64,000 nucleotides of DNA from Fragilariopsis cylindrus CCMP1102 (Eukaryota; Bacillariophyta; Bacillariophyceae; Bacillariales; Bacillariaceae). The notes under the pieces were generated by a model. It searched no databases. It was given only the letters and a program-made list of their open reading frames with translations, and had not been told where the DNA came from. The DNA lies in the NCBI GenBank assembly GCA_900095095.1, contig FMBT01000467.1:24119-88118 (forward strand). The letters run 5' to 3'. A program made the position numbers and the translations under genes. Below, piece after piece: positions 22,336 through 32,463 of this stretch (its first letter is position 1; each line of letters begins with the position of its first letter).

Positions 22336-24008
22336 ATGAAGCTTTCATTTATTTGCGTCATCTTGTTGCTTATGCCCGCCGTCACTACCGCTAGGTTATC
22401 GGGCAAAAATAACGGTATGGCACTCATTAACGAGGAATTAAATTCTGAAGAAGAAGTAGAAGATTATCTTGATCTTCATTACAACCAGGAATTGGATGGA
22501 CGTAATCTTCACCCATTAGTAGATCTTGCAGCAGAGACATGCGAAGCAGCTTGCACTGGAATAGCAATTCACGCAGTAGTAACTGAGACCCAGCCGGTAG
22601 CATGTGCAAATGCGCTTGAAGAAGCAACTACAACAGGGATCGAATCAGCGTGCTCTACAGCAACAGGACCACTAGCAGCTAATACAAGAGCTACGGCAAC
22701 AGCTACCGTAAAAGCGAAAGCAAATGCTACAGCAACCGAAACAGCAACCGCAACTGCCACAGCAACTGAATCAGCAACTGCAATTGCAATAGCACCTGAA
22801 AAAGCGGCTGCAGCAGCAACTGTAACTCACACCGAAACAGCGGTCGCATCAGCTACCGCGGGAGGGTCTTTAGCAACCGGATCTTCATCAACGGCTACAG
22901 TAGCAGCAGCAACAGTGACCATAACATCAACTAATGTTACAGGCAATGTTGAAGGAACTGCAATATCAACAGCAGAAAAATCGATGGACGCAGCAGCCGG
23001 CGCAACAGTAACAGTTACAGCACCAACAGCAATTGCAACAGCTACAGCAACAGCAACATCAACGACCGTAGCAGGGGAAGCAGCAGCAACAGCAACAGCA
23101 ACAGGGACCATTGCAGCGTGCGCATTAGCGACCGCAACAGTAACCGCACCATATTCCTCAACAGCTTGTGCAACTGCAACTGCAACGGCAACCTTATCAT
23201 CAACAGGTCAATCAGATACAAAACACATGACAAAGTGCGTAGAAGCACTTGGAACAGTAACAGCAACTTCAATAGTATGCGTCCCAGAAGGGTAAGAAAT
23301 GTTGCAGCAATGTGGTGCACCATCTTGTTTGTCTTGTGTTTCAATCTATATTTTTAAATACTAATTGGTTTCACCTCTCCTATTCTTTCTGATCTTTCCA
23401 ATACAATGACCAGGACGGAGCCAAGTTTTTCACCAAGTGATGCACCCAGCTCTTCTCCTAGTTTTGATCCGAGTGGCGCACCAAGTTCAATCCCAAGTGA
23501 TGTGCCTAGTTTTGTGCCTAGTTCTGCACCAAGTGTATCACCAAGTTCCATTCCAAGTCTTACACCAAGTGGTGCACCCAGCTCTTCTCCTAGTTTGGAT
23601 CCGAGTGGCGCACCAAGTTCAGCACCAAGTTCAATCCCGAGTGATGTGCCTAGTTTTGCGCCAAGTTCTGCACCAACTAAAACACCAACTAAAACACCAA
23701 CTAAGTCACCAACTAAAACACCAACTAAGTCACCTACCGCACCATCTGCTATTGGCTATTTTGACGGGGGGAAAAATGCTAAATGTGTTGATGGCACTGA
23801 AGTGTCTAGGGATGAATGCTTAGCTGCTGCTCTTGAGGTCATTGAGAAAGGGTTAGGGGTTAAGATTGTTCAACGCCTTCATTCTCATACTGGTGGTGGG
23901 TTTCCGTGCGGCTGTACGATTTATCGTCAATATCATCCTTATTACATGAATCCTCATGGTTTAAATTGTGTAGGACATTCCCAGACAAGCGTTGTCTGTC
24001 AAGGTTGA
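22336..24008 (+). CDS. Secreted Ala/Thr-repeat protein with PSxxPS linker and Cys-rich C-terminal domain (two exons)
   Basis: I join 22336-23291 and 23414-24008. The intron has a GTAAGA donor and a CAG acceptor with matching phase (GG|G makes Gly), and gives about 516 residues. A signal peptide (MKLSFICVILLLMPAVTTA) is followed by an acidic propeptide-like stretch. A Cys-bearing region and then about 200 residues of alternating Ala and Thr (ATATAT type) come next. Exon 2 gives PSxxPS repeats, PTKTPTKSP repeats and a terminal Cys domain (CVDGTEVSRDEC...PCGC...C...C). PSxxPS and TKxPTK linkers are typical of stramenopile extracellular proteins. Alternating A/T could form beta strands, as in wall or ice-interacting proteins; this is inference only. 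Read separately, the exons would look like two genes. Confidence 0.75.
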
Positions 24009-24514
24009 TCTACATTGAATCCGAGTGAATACATAGTATTAAGAAGTCGAAGCACACAAACAAGAGAAGTGCATATATAATTAATTCTACAAGTTTTGGA
24101 TAAGTAAGATACAATGATTGGGAATAATCCTGACCGATCCGTCCATATAATAATATGTGACGTAAAAATGAAAAACAAAATAAAAAATAAAACTTGAATT
24201 ATATATTATATTATCCTATAATATTATATTATTAGTGTTTCGTTTTTACACTATTTATTATATACATAATTCATTCGAGCCCTTGATTTGACCATGAACA
24301 ATGCGACTACTGTACCATAATATGATATTAATATATACCATTTTTTGAAAAGTACTGTAGAAATAGGGGAATAGAATGAATTAGTCTTTTGCTTCAATTT
24401 TTCAAAAGACAAATTCTTCGCAGCACGGCGCACCCTCTATCGTATCGTACACCTATAATTTTGTTGATAAAGAGGCCATCACACGTACATGTTGACATGC
24501 ATCATTACACATGA
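24009..24514. other. Intergenic with an inverted dispersed repeat
   Basis: It separates the secreted-protein gene from the ice-binding-like fragment. It has no gene. The repeat at 24266-24330 is the only feature. Confidence 0.5.
24266..24330 (-). repeat. Inverted copy of the 20.6-kb dispersed repeat
   Basis: On the minus strand this reads GGTACAGTAGTCGCATTGTT, then CATGGTCAAATCAAGGGCTC and GAATGAATTA, matching the repeat at 20616-20690 with only a few differences. Confidence 0.8.
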
Positions 24515-24754
24515 GTGACAAACACCAAGCACACACGTGTGTTGCGTGTCAGCACCTCTTTTCTCCTTGACACCCAGCTTAGCGTGCATGATGTTGGCTC
24601 TATTATGGCCGGAACCGCCATCACCTTTGGTACCAAATCAGAATTACAAGGCTGCGCTCTTGCACAATCTGCCGTGACCTTTGAGAGCGAAGGTTCTGTT
24701 GTGCTTAATCATTACGAAGCTGATGGTATATACAACGCCAAAATTAACGTCTAG
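24515..24754 (+). pseudogene. Fragment of a DUF3494-type ice-binding protein
   Basis: A 79-codon open frame starting with GTG directly after an in-frame TGA, so it lacks a proper start and a signal peptide. The sequence GSIMAGTAITFGTKSELQGC followed by ALAQSAVTFESE closely resembles the repeated beta-solenoid turns near the C-terminus of DUF3494 ice-binding proteins (pattern G.I.AGTAIT.GT...L.G.ALAQ.AVT). Family members are about 200-250 residues, so roughly the last third remains. Such proteins are common in polar diatoms and are thought to have been spread by horizontal transfer. The fragment is more GC-rich than its surroundings. It may be a remnant or the last exon of an unseen gene. Confidence 0.6.
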
Positions 24755-24909
24755 ATGATGTTGTACAACATCAATGATGTGAAGGTGTTACTTCGTACAA
24801 ATGACAAGTTGAAGTGAAGCACGAATAAAAGAAGTGCACTATAGTCGAAGAACAAAGGAAAAAAGGACCATGATATATAAAATTCTTAAAATAGATTTAA
24901 TAATTATAG

Positions 24910-26229
24910 TTAGTCTTCTTCTTCGGGTGGTGGCGGTAGTGTGTATAAAACGACGTTTTTAGCTGTTTCTGTAGAGTGAAAATCGAGATAGGCTGTGAGT
25001 ATTTTCTTACTGCTGTTGCCGTTGCTACAAACCTCGTTTGTTGTTGTTGGCTTCTGACGTAGATATCTTAAAAATTGACTGTAGGTTCGGACTGGTACCT
25101 GTTGCTGTTGCTGCTGTTGTTGTTGTTGTTGTTGTTGTACGTTTTGTTCTTCTTTTTTTAGTATCAAACGTCGATGAGGAAATTCGGATGGGAATACACA
25201 ACACGGAACAATACAAAATGGTATATTTAAAATTTTAGCTAAATCGATACATGATTCCGTTGCTTGATCCGGATGAAATCCAACAATTAACTTTATTCGA
25301 CCAGATGATAATATAGTAAGTATCGATATCATTTTTTCGTCATCCTCGTTTACCCCTTCTCCTCCTCCTTCTTCTTCTGCTATTATTGCATCATCATTAT
25401 GTACTCCATCTTTATTATTATCATTATCCGATTTGTTCTTTTTGCAAATAATAAGACGATTATTAACCTGATTTACTATCTCATTATTGAGTGGGATTTG
25501 TAATAGTTGTGGTGTCACAAAATCTTCGGGACGTACATAGCAGCTACCAATTTCTGTATTACTACTATTACTACCTTCGGTCGTTCCTGGTCGTTCTTGT
25601 AATGGCTCGGATAATAGTAGCATTTGGTTGTATTCGCTGCCACCAGATTTGTTGTGATTACTATTGGATAATCGTTTCGATCGTTGTTTTAATAATTTTG
25701 GTATTAATTCTGCTAATGGTTGATATGTGGACAGTCCACGAACGGATCTGATCGATCTTTCATCAGGATTGTTATATAAAAATTCGATACTTTTGACCAT
25801 CCGTTCATTCCTGGTTGTTGTTGATCCACCATCTTGTTGTTGCTTCCATGGATCTAATATAATCGATTCTAATCCATCCACATTATTTAATAACCATGAT
25901 AAATCACCTTTCCCACCAGCAACATCTAAAATCAATATACCATTGTCATCATCATCATGAGATGATTCATTTCGTTGTTGTTTTTGTTGTTGTTGTTGAT
26001 GAAGATAACTACCGTAATTTCGGATTAACCATTCTCTAAAGATATATACACGATTTTTTCGGGATGCTCCTCTTACACTACTACTGCTAGTCGTAATGAT
26101 ATTAGTAGTAGTAGCCGTAGTGGTTGTTTCATTAATAAGATTCATTGCACGGTGCCTACCGTATTGTCGAGAATGATTTTGTTGTCGTTCTTGTTTGTTT
26201 TTGCTTTTTTGTTTATTTTCAAATTTCAA
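24910..26229 (-). CDS. SAM-dependent methyltransferase-like protein
   Basis: 439 residues from an ATG. ILDVAGGKGDLSWLL (about residue 100) is a good class I methyltransferase motif I, preceded by RVYIFREWLIRNYGSYL. Further on, IKLIVGFHPDQATESCIDLA and PFCIVPCCVFPSEFPHRRL, with adjacent cysteines, recall uncharacterised fungal and algal methyltransferase-like proteins in which the HPDQAT and PCCVFP motifs are conserved. The substrate is not known. Low-complexity insertions (poly-Gln, Asn/Asp, Glu/Gly) are typical of this genome. No targeting peptide is clear. It is divergent to the MTQ2-like gene, with 324 bases between the starts. Confidence 0.75.
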   Translation of the reverse strand: MKFENKQKSKNKQERQQNHSRQYGRHRAMNLINETTTTATTTNIITTSSSSVRGASRKNRVYIFREWLIRNYGSYLHQQQQQKQQRNESSHDDDDNGILILDVAGGKGDLSWLLNNVDGLESIILDPWKQQQDGGSTTTRNERMVKSIEFLYNNPDERSIRSVRGLSTYQPLAELIPKLLKQRSKRLSNSNHNKSGGSEYNQMLLLSEPLQERPGTTEGSNSSNTEIGSCYVRPEDFVTPQLLQIPLNNEIVNQVNNRLIICKKNKSDNDNNKDGVHNDDAIIAEEEGGGEGVNEDDEKMISILTILSSGRIKLIVGFHPDQATESCIDLAKILNIPFCIVPCCVFPSEFPHRRLILKKEEQNVQQQQQQQQQQQQQVPVRTYSQFLRYLRQKPTTTNEVCSNGNSSKKILTAYLDFHSTETAKNVVLYTLPPPPEEED

Positions 26230-26553
26230 TTATTTAGCTTTTGACAGGGCATACTAAGTAGTTAGGGACTGAAGGACAAGGTTCAGTCCCCTGTATCCAT
26301 CATTAAATCCATCCTCGAGTCGTGCTTGTTCTCCTTTACAACCACCACAAAACGACACAAAACATCAGATTTATTTTCTATTTCTTTTTTCTTAAACTAT
26401 TTGTTTACGTCGTAAGTTCGAAGTCGTAAGTGAGCATAATATATTCTACTTTCTCCTCTTTCTTATCTCAAATCTCAGCGAAGCTTTCTGTCCTTCCATT
26501 ATTGTCGTCCATTGTTGAATTCATTCCCTACTGAATTATTATAAGAAGCAATC
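26230..26553. other. Divergent methyltransferase intergenic region with a hairpin
   Basis: It separates two methyltransferase genes transcribed away from each other. GGGACTGAA (26265-26273) and TTCAGTCCC (26282-26290) form a perfect 9-bp stem with an 8-base loop, 36 bases upstream of the minus-strand ATG, so it probably lies in that gene's 5' leader. No other element is recognised. Confidence 0.55.
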
Positions 26554-27801
26554 ATGGCAGAATGGCATCCTTTACGTTCGTACGACGGTGAAAATGGTAA
26601 TGGTATGAATGAGGATGATGAAAAATTCAAATCATGGAATCAATTAAATCAATTGGCGATCGATAAAGGTAAAATTATGAATGCATCACCAGCAATCATG
26701 CCATCATTAGATCATTCTTCTATGGATGATTATCAACATGTATATGAACCAAGTGATGATACATTTTTATTAATAGATGCAATTAAATATGATTTATTTT
26801 CAGAATATCCTCTTGATCTCAATGATCTCGATGATGATGATGATAACGGCAACGACAACGACAACGAAGAGGAATTGATCCACAATGCTGCTTTAGTAGA
26901 GTTCTATCGCCAGCAGCAATTACCGGAGAAAACCATGAACAGTAACAATAACAACAGTAACAACAGTAACAACAACAACAACAACAACAACAGCGACGAC
27001 GATGATGATAAAGTAGAAAAAAGAAATTCTAAGATTTTATCTAGACTTGAACAATTGAAAAAGTTAGAACGAATTAATGATGTTGTTATGGAATTAGGGA
27101 CCGGTTCGGGGATACCTATTACGTACCTAACAAAACGATTATTAATCGAAAAACCAAATTCATTATCATCATCTCTTCGAAAGAAAACGAAAACCAACGA
27201 CAACGACGACGATGACAACGACGACAACAACGAGGATATAAGTAGTTATAGTGGTACAGGAATATCCGTAATAGCAACAGATTTGAATCCATTCGCATTA
27301 CAATTTGCACAACGTACTGCCGAAGAAAATGGTATCGTAGGCATCGAGGATGTAAATGACACAAATGACGACAACGACAACGACAACGAAAAGAACAATA
27401 ATAATATTAGACGAAGGAACAACAATTATATACAGAAAATTGAATTTATTGAATGTAATTTAGCACAACCATTACTAAATCGACTTGAACATAAGGTGGA
27501 TATAATACTATTCAATCCTCCGTATGTACCAACAGAGGATACTGAAATAGATGGTAACGATATAGAAATTAGTTGGGCGGGTGGTATAAATGGACGAAAA
27601 ATCATTGATGCATCCCTCCAACAAATTGCTACATTACTTACTAAACCAGATGGTATCTGTTATATGATAACAGTGGATGATAATTTACCACATGAACTAT
27701 CAACAATACTTCACAATGATTATAAATTACACATGATACCGCTGATGAGACGTCGAGCAAGTAATGAGTATTTAACTGTACAAAAAATTACTTGGTTATA
27801 G
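26554..27801 (+). CDS. MTQ2: eRF1 glutamine methyltransferase, MTQ2/HEMK2 (N6AMT1) type
   Basis: 415 residues from an ATG. VYEPSDDTFLLIDAI (about residue 62) is the N-terminal signature of HEMK2/MTQ2. VMELGTGSGIPITYL (about 177) is the SAM-binding motif I, ATDLNPFALQFA is motif II, and DIILFNPPYVPTEDTEI (about 318) is the catalytic NPPY. ISWAGGINGRKIIDA and a C-terminal RRASNEYLTVQKITWL complete the family pattern. With its activator TRM112, the enzyme methylates the Gln of the GGQ motif in eukaryotic release factor 1 in the cytosol. The usual length is about 215 residues; here Asn/Asp-rich insertions nearly double it, all between conserved motifs. No introns are needed. Confidence 0.9.
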   Translation: MAEWHPLRSYDGENGNGMNEDDEKFKSWNQLNQLAIDKGKIMNASPAIMPSLDHSSMDDYQHVYEPSDDTFLLIDAIKYDLFSEYPLDLNDLDDDDDNGNDNDNEEELIHNAALVEFYRQQQLPEKTMNSNNNNSNNSNNNNNNNNSDDDDDKVEKRNSKILSRLEQLKKLERINDVVMELGTGSGIPITYLTKRLLIEKPNSLSSSLRKKTKTNDNDDDDNDDNNEDISSYSGTGISVIATDLNPFALQFAQRTAEENGIVGIEDVNDTNDDNDNDNEKNNNNIRRRNNNYIQKIEFIECNLAQPLLNRLEHKVDIILFNPPYVPTEDTEIDGNDIEISWAGGINGRKIIDASLQQIATLLTKPDGICYMITVDDNLPHELSTILHNDYKLHMIPLMRRRASNEYLTVQKITWL

Positions 27802-28839
27802 TATAATATAATATCAATATAATATTTTGATATATCATAAGAAAAATAACATGAAAAATAAATCCAAAGCATCATTATCGTTCCTTTAATACATTATTAT
27901 TATTTTAGTAGAGTGTATGGAATGAAAAATAATAGTGACTATTTCTAAAGCCTCCAGAACACCCAAAGTAGTATGCCACAGTATGCCACCCTACCGTTGA
28001 TGTGCATCGGTTTCACCTGGCGCCGTACACTTAGTAATTGTGTTTGTAGTTTATATGAACCATATTGTTGTTGGGTTAAGTTGAGTTTCATAGTACTAGA
28101 CTCCTCTTGAAAGTTTGCTAGAGAACAAATCTTGAAACTAGTTGTCGCTTTTAATACACATACACATACATTCAAATACATGCAAAACGAGAGAGAGATA
28201 CAATAGAGAGAGGAGAGACAAACAATAATCCGAAATTATACATGATTAGTCAAATAACTAGTAAAAGTATGGTAGTTATTAAATTTGCTAAGATGGGGAG
28301 TAAACGAGACGATTTGGCAGGAGTGTGAACCTCTACTAGAGTCAGGTCACTTCTATGCCTCTACTTCCATCGTGTTTTCATATTAAAAAATAATTTTTTT
28401 TATTTGCTAAAAAAGAAAAAAAAGTTATTTTACTAAATTTATGTCATCCTAAAAATTAGTCACCGGATTTTTCAAATCACGAATTCCCACAACTCCATTG
28501 GAATTTCTATTGAGTGTGGAACCTCCGATCAATCCCATCACAGACAGACCCCTTCGCGCACTGTGCAGTATGTAGTAGCACGAACGATTGAATTCTCGTC
28601 AATCACATTCATTCGAATAAATGAAATCAAGAAGTTGAATGTTCTGACATTCTTAAAAAGACTCATGGCGAAGACGAATTTCAAGTTGACCTGCAGTCGT
28701 ATTATTTTAAACTGCGGCCATGGAAATACAATAATGGCTCTCTGTGCCCATAATCTTCTTGCCAGTTTTTGTGATCGTAATTATTCCATATACCATAATC
28801 GCTCCACATTGACCTACACCAAATCTTCACACACTGACC
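27802..28839. other. Intergenic, no firm gene
   Basis: It contains a minus-strand open frame at 27945-28181 (78 codons, ATG) and a plus-strand frame at 28563-28865, both without a recognisable motif and judged weak. The rest is AT-rich. Confidence 0.4.
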
Positions 28840-29298
28840 ATGTCTCCTATCACTATTACCGGTAACAGTATGCGCTTGTCACGTGTTCTGTATCGCTTGG
28901 GCACAAGAAAATATTGCTCCATCTCTGCTTCGAATGTTGTGACGTTATCGCGTACTTCTGCTGCACCTCCAACTTCAATCAACAGCATGAGCAATATTAA
29001 CAAGACCGCTCAATTGCAGTTTTCCACCGATGCCAAGACAAACACCCTCGAGCAACACTTAGCGCAAGAAGCAAAGAAAGTAAGCATTAAATCCAGGAAA
29101 AAGCAGAAGGAAGATACTGGTGTTGTTTCGTCAAGCACTCCAGAACTACACGAAGAAGAGACGAACGAGACGACCGAGACGAACGAGTCGAACGAGACGA
29201 ACGAGATGGAAGAAGCCATTAAGAAACCCTACACCAATCAATTTGACGAAAGCGACGCGATCGAAGAGAAAAAACAAAGCCAATTACGAAAATTTTGA
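28840..29298 (+). CDS. Hypothetical protein with mitochondrial-type presequence
   Basis: 152 residues from ATG 28840. The first 65 residues are rich in Arg, Ser and Leu with almost no acids (SMRLSRVLYRLGTRKYCSIS), as in a mitochondrial presequence. A Lys-rich stretch and then an acidic Glu/Thr/Asn repeat (ETTETNESNETNE) follow. No domain is recognised. The second ATG, at 28870, could be the real start, because it would place the Arg-rich helix at the very N-terminus. It may be truncated or continue in an unseen exon. Confidence 0.5.
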   Translation: MSPITITGNSMRLSRVLYRLGTRKYCSISASNVVTLSRTSAAPPTSINSMSNINKTAQLQFSTDAKTNTLEQHLAQEAKKVSIKSRKKQKEDTGVVSSSTPELHEEETNETTETNESNETNEMEEAIKKPYTNQFDESDAIEEKKQSQLRKF

Positions 29299-30039
29299 CA
29301 TGAATTTTCTTATCTAAAGAGCAGAACAATGCACTATTTGCGTCTCTCTTGTAGAGATCAAAGGCGATACTGCTCTGACATCGATATATAAATACATATA
29401 TACATACATACATAGATACCTAAATACCTGAATATATTATAAATACATACACACATACATACATACATACATACATAAATAAATAAATACATACATACAT
29501 ACAGACATTAACACATAGGACATACATAATTCTTGATATGCTAGTAAATGAGTCTGGTCAATTAGGATGTACTAGCAATTCAGGAAATCTGAGATTCGGA
29601 TATTGACAGAGGAGTTAGATGACCAAAAATATATCCACTTTGCTTGCAACGCGTCGCGTGACACGTGCCTGCTTGGAGCGACTGACTCGCTGACTAATCC
29701 TTCCGATTACATTCCGATTACCGCCAATCTTGAAAATAAGACATGATACTGTATCTTTATTATTTTCATATTCGCTCACCATCATCGCTTATTCTTACTT
29801 TACTACTATTTCTCTTCTATTCTGAGGTGCAAACACCACCAGCCAGATTCGAAGGAGGAGAGAAGAGTATTATGAACAAACGAGGAAGAAGACAGTGACT
29901 GCTTTAATCCTACACAGTCAGTATACTCAACGTTACTCTGTCGTTTTCTATATAGCTCATACTCATACTGTATGTAAGGCTGACAACGAACGGACTGACA
30001 AGCAAGGGAAGGAAAGAATAATACTATACTGTACAAGCA
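29299..30039. other. Intergenic with CATA microsatellite
   Basis: It holds a long imperfect CATA/AAATA repeat at about 29388-29510. No gene is supported. Confidence 0.5.
29388..29510. repeat. CATA/AAATA microsatellite
   Basis: Imperfect tetranucleotide runs (ACATACATAC type) interspersed with AAATA units, about 120 bases, in the 3' flank of the preceding gene. Confidence 0.85.
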
Positions 30040-32463
30040 ATGATGCCTAATATTGTTATGACGGATATCAACAAAGAAGGCAATAATTCGTTTACATCTG
30101 CTTTGACCGGTGTTACTGATCGCGACGTGGTTGCGGGTGCCACTAGTACAGACGGTATCGATAATACGGCAAGTGGTTTAAGTTCACCATCCGACGAACA
30201 AAAAGGAAAATATACTACTACTACTACTAGTAGTAGAACTGCAACATCACAATCACCAATGATGACAACCTTATTGACGACGATATTATCGGACCAGGAC
30301 CAGGAGCAGGAGCAGCAACATCATCAGCAGGAGAAAAAAAGTAGTAATAAACAGAGAGATGAAGGAGGAGAAGGAGAAAATACATTACTATATCATTCTA
30401 TCCCTGAATCTGGAAACGCATTGAATGTGGGATACAATGCTAATGATAATCCTACTCTCATCCCCAATAACGATAGCAATACCAATACCAATAAAAGAGT
30501 TACCACCACCGCCACCACCACCACGAGTAACAACAACAATAACGATCATCTGCAGACTCAATATTCAGGATCGTATGTGACGGCAATGGAACAAGAACAA
30601 AATGAACGATCGAATCAGCGTCAGCATCAGCATCAGCATCAGCATCAGCATCAGCATCAGCATCAGCATCAGCAACCATTCGAGACAGATAACAATGGGG
30701 ATGGTATTTCATCATCAGAGTCGTTTGTTGATACATTAAAACAAGCTGCATCTAATACAACTAATAGTGTTATTTGGTGGACTATGGGTCATACATCACA
30801 ACGAAGAAAAGTATTTGTACAGGCATGTTATCTTGGTATTGGTGCTATATTTGGTACATTATTACGATTAATATTAGCACAATTATTTGGACAGGCATGT
30901 TCTAATCCAGGAACGATTGGATATATCAATGATGAAGCTGTTCTATGTGTCACAAGTAATGGCGAGACAACACAAAATGAAGGTATTATATTTGCAGATC
31001 TGCCAGCAAATTTACTGGGTTCTTTTATTATGGGTCTATTACAAGATGGAACATCATTGGGACTTGCTATTGATATGCCAATTGCATTTGTTAAACCAAC
31101 AAATATATTTCAATCGTATGATATATGGCATTTAGCATTAAAGACTGGATTTTGTGGCTCGTTAACAACATTCTCAGCATGGAATTCAGAAATGGTTATT
31201 TTATTAGTTGGTAATCATACAGGTGGAATGTCCAATCGTCCTAGTATGGTCTGGAAGGCATTATTTGGATACGTAATTGGTATAGAAACAGCTATTGGTT
31301 CATACGTATTCGGACGGACTGTAGCATGGTGGTTCCATCGTTGGATGAATCCACAATTAGCATCCGAACAAAGAGAAATGAATATCCGTGAAAAGAAACA
31401 CGGGATTGTTATTAATCGTACATTACCTATACTGGAACGTCAATACTTACATGGATTATTTGAAAATAATAGTCATAATAATAATAACAGCAGCAACATT
31501 AACAATAATGGTAGTAATGGTGCAAGCAATTTATTATCAGCATCAGCATCGTCATCGTATGCACTGTCACCAACATCTACGTTGACACAGGAAGAAATAG
31601 AACCATTATATCGTTGGAGAGAATCAACACTTATTGCACGACGAGTTGAAAGTGGTGATGAAATAAACAAAAAATTAGTTGAATTAGAAACTTCCTTAAT
31701 TGTTCGAAAGGAATCTATTACACACGAACAACTCGATACGGCATTATATTATGATTGGGATATAGATGCATTACAAAATTGGTTAACAAAACGAAATAAA
31801 TATTACAATCATCAAGATATTAACGAATCATCCTCATCATTGCCGTCCTCATCATCAGTACCAGTATCAATATCAATATCATTAACTCCCGCTGGTATCT
31901 CAAAGACAATGTCAGAAGATGATACAGTTTGGTATGCTGCACCCGTTGCATTTATGTTATTGATGTTATGTTTAATTATTTTACTTAACCTGATGATGTA
32001 TTGGGATGGAAAAACTTCCTATGATATTACCTATCGTACTATGGCTTACTCGATGTTATTTGCTCCACCCGGTGCATTACTACGATGGAAATTATCAGGA
32101 TGGAATGGTCAACTTGGATCATTAATACCAATACCAAGATTAGTACGTTGGAAATGGTTACCGGTAGGAACATTAGCAGCAAATGTTTTAGGTGCGATGA
32201 TTAGTATTTCCATGATTGGTTGGGAATACAATATAACAGCAGCCGGTAGTAGTGGTGGATTCACCAGTAGCAGCTTTTGGGGAATCGCAACGATCCGTGC
32301 AATTAAAATTGGATTTTCTGGTTGCTTATCTACAGTTTCTACATTCGTATCAGAAGTTCATAAACTAACACAAATTCGACAAGATCGTGGTTACAAGTAT
32401 ATCCTTATTACACTTGTTTTGTCTGCAGTTTCGGCTATGATCCTTTTCATTGTCATTGTATAA
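30040..32463 (+). CDS. FEX: Two-domain fluoride exporter (FEX/CrcB family)
   Basis: 807 residues from ATG 30040. The hydrophilic N-terminus (about 250 residues) includes a (His-Gln)n run at about 30618-30672. The first CrcB-like domain has FVQACYLGIGAIFGTLLRL, LPANLLGSFIMGLL (the conserved Asn-Gly helix) and LKTGFCGSLTTFSAWNSE, the break-helix motif of fluoride channels. A cytosolic linker of about 250 residues follows. The second domain has PPGALLRWKL, LAANVLGAMISIS and IGFSGCLSTVSTFVSE. Fused tandem CrcB domains are the rule in eukaryotic FEX proteins, which export fluoride across the plasma membrane as one antiparallel unit. The linker and N-terminus are unusually long. No introns are needed. 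Confidence 0.9.
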   Translation: MMPNIVMTDINKEGNNSFTSALTGVTDRDVVAGATSTDGIDNTASGLSSPSDEQKGKYTTTTTSSRTATSQSPMMTTLLTTILSDQDQEQEQQHHQQEKKSSNKQRDEGGEGENTLLYHSIPESGNALNVGYNANDNPTLIPNNDSNTNTNKRVTTTATTTTSNNNNNDHLQTQYSGSYVTAMEQEQNERSNQRQHQHQHQHQHQHQHQHQQPFETDNNGDGISSSESFVDTLKQAASNTTNSVIWWTMGHTSQRRKVFVQACYLGIGAIFGTLLRLILAQLFGQACSNPGTIGYINDEAVLCVTSNGETTQNEGIIFADLPANLLGSFIMGLLQDGTSLGLAIDMPIAFVKPTNIFQSYDIWHLALKTGFCGSLTTFSAWNSEMVILLVGNHTGGMSNRPSMVWKALFGYVIGIETAIGSYVFGRTVAWWFHRWMNPQLASEQREMNIREKKHGIVINRTLPILERQYLHGLFENNSHNNNNSSNINNNGSNGASNLLSASASSSYALSPTSTLTQEEIEPLYRWRESTLIARRVESGDEINKKLVELETSLIVRKESITHEQLDTALYYDWDIDALQNWLTKRNKYYNHQDINESSSSLPSSSSVPVSISISLTPAGISKTMSEDDTVWYAAPVAFMLLMLCLIILLNLMMYWDGKTSYDITYRTMAYSMLFAPPGALLRWKLSGWNGQLGSLIPIPRLVRWKWLPVGTLAANVLGAMISISMIGWEYNITAAGSSGGFTSSSFWGIATIRAIKIGFSGCLSTVSTFVSEVHKLTQIRQDRGYKYILITLVLSAVSAMILFIVIV

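Noticed and set aside
27945-28181. 78-codon minus-strand gene
   Set aside because: It has an ATG and a plausible middle (MKLNLTQQQYGSYKLQTQLL), but no recognised family, no clear exon partner and a CACA-repeat start. The evidence is too weak to call.
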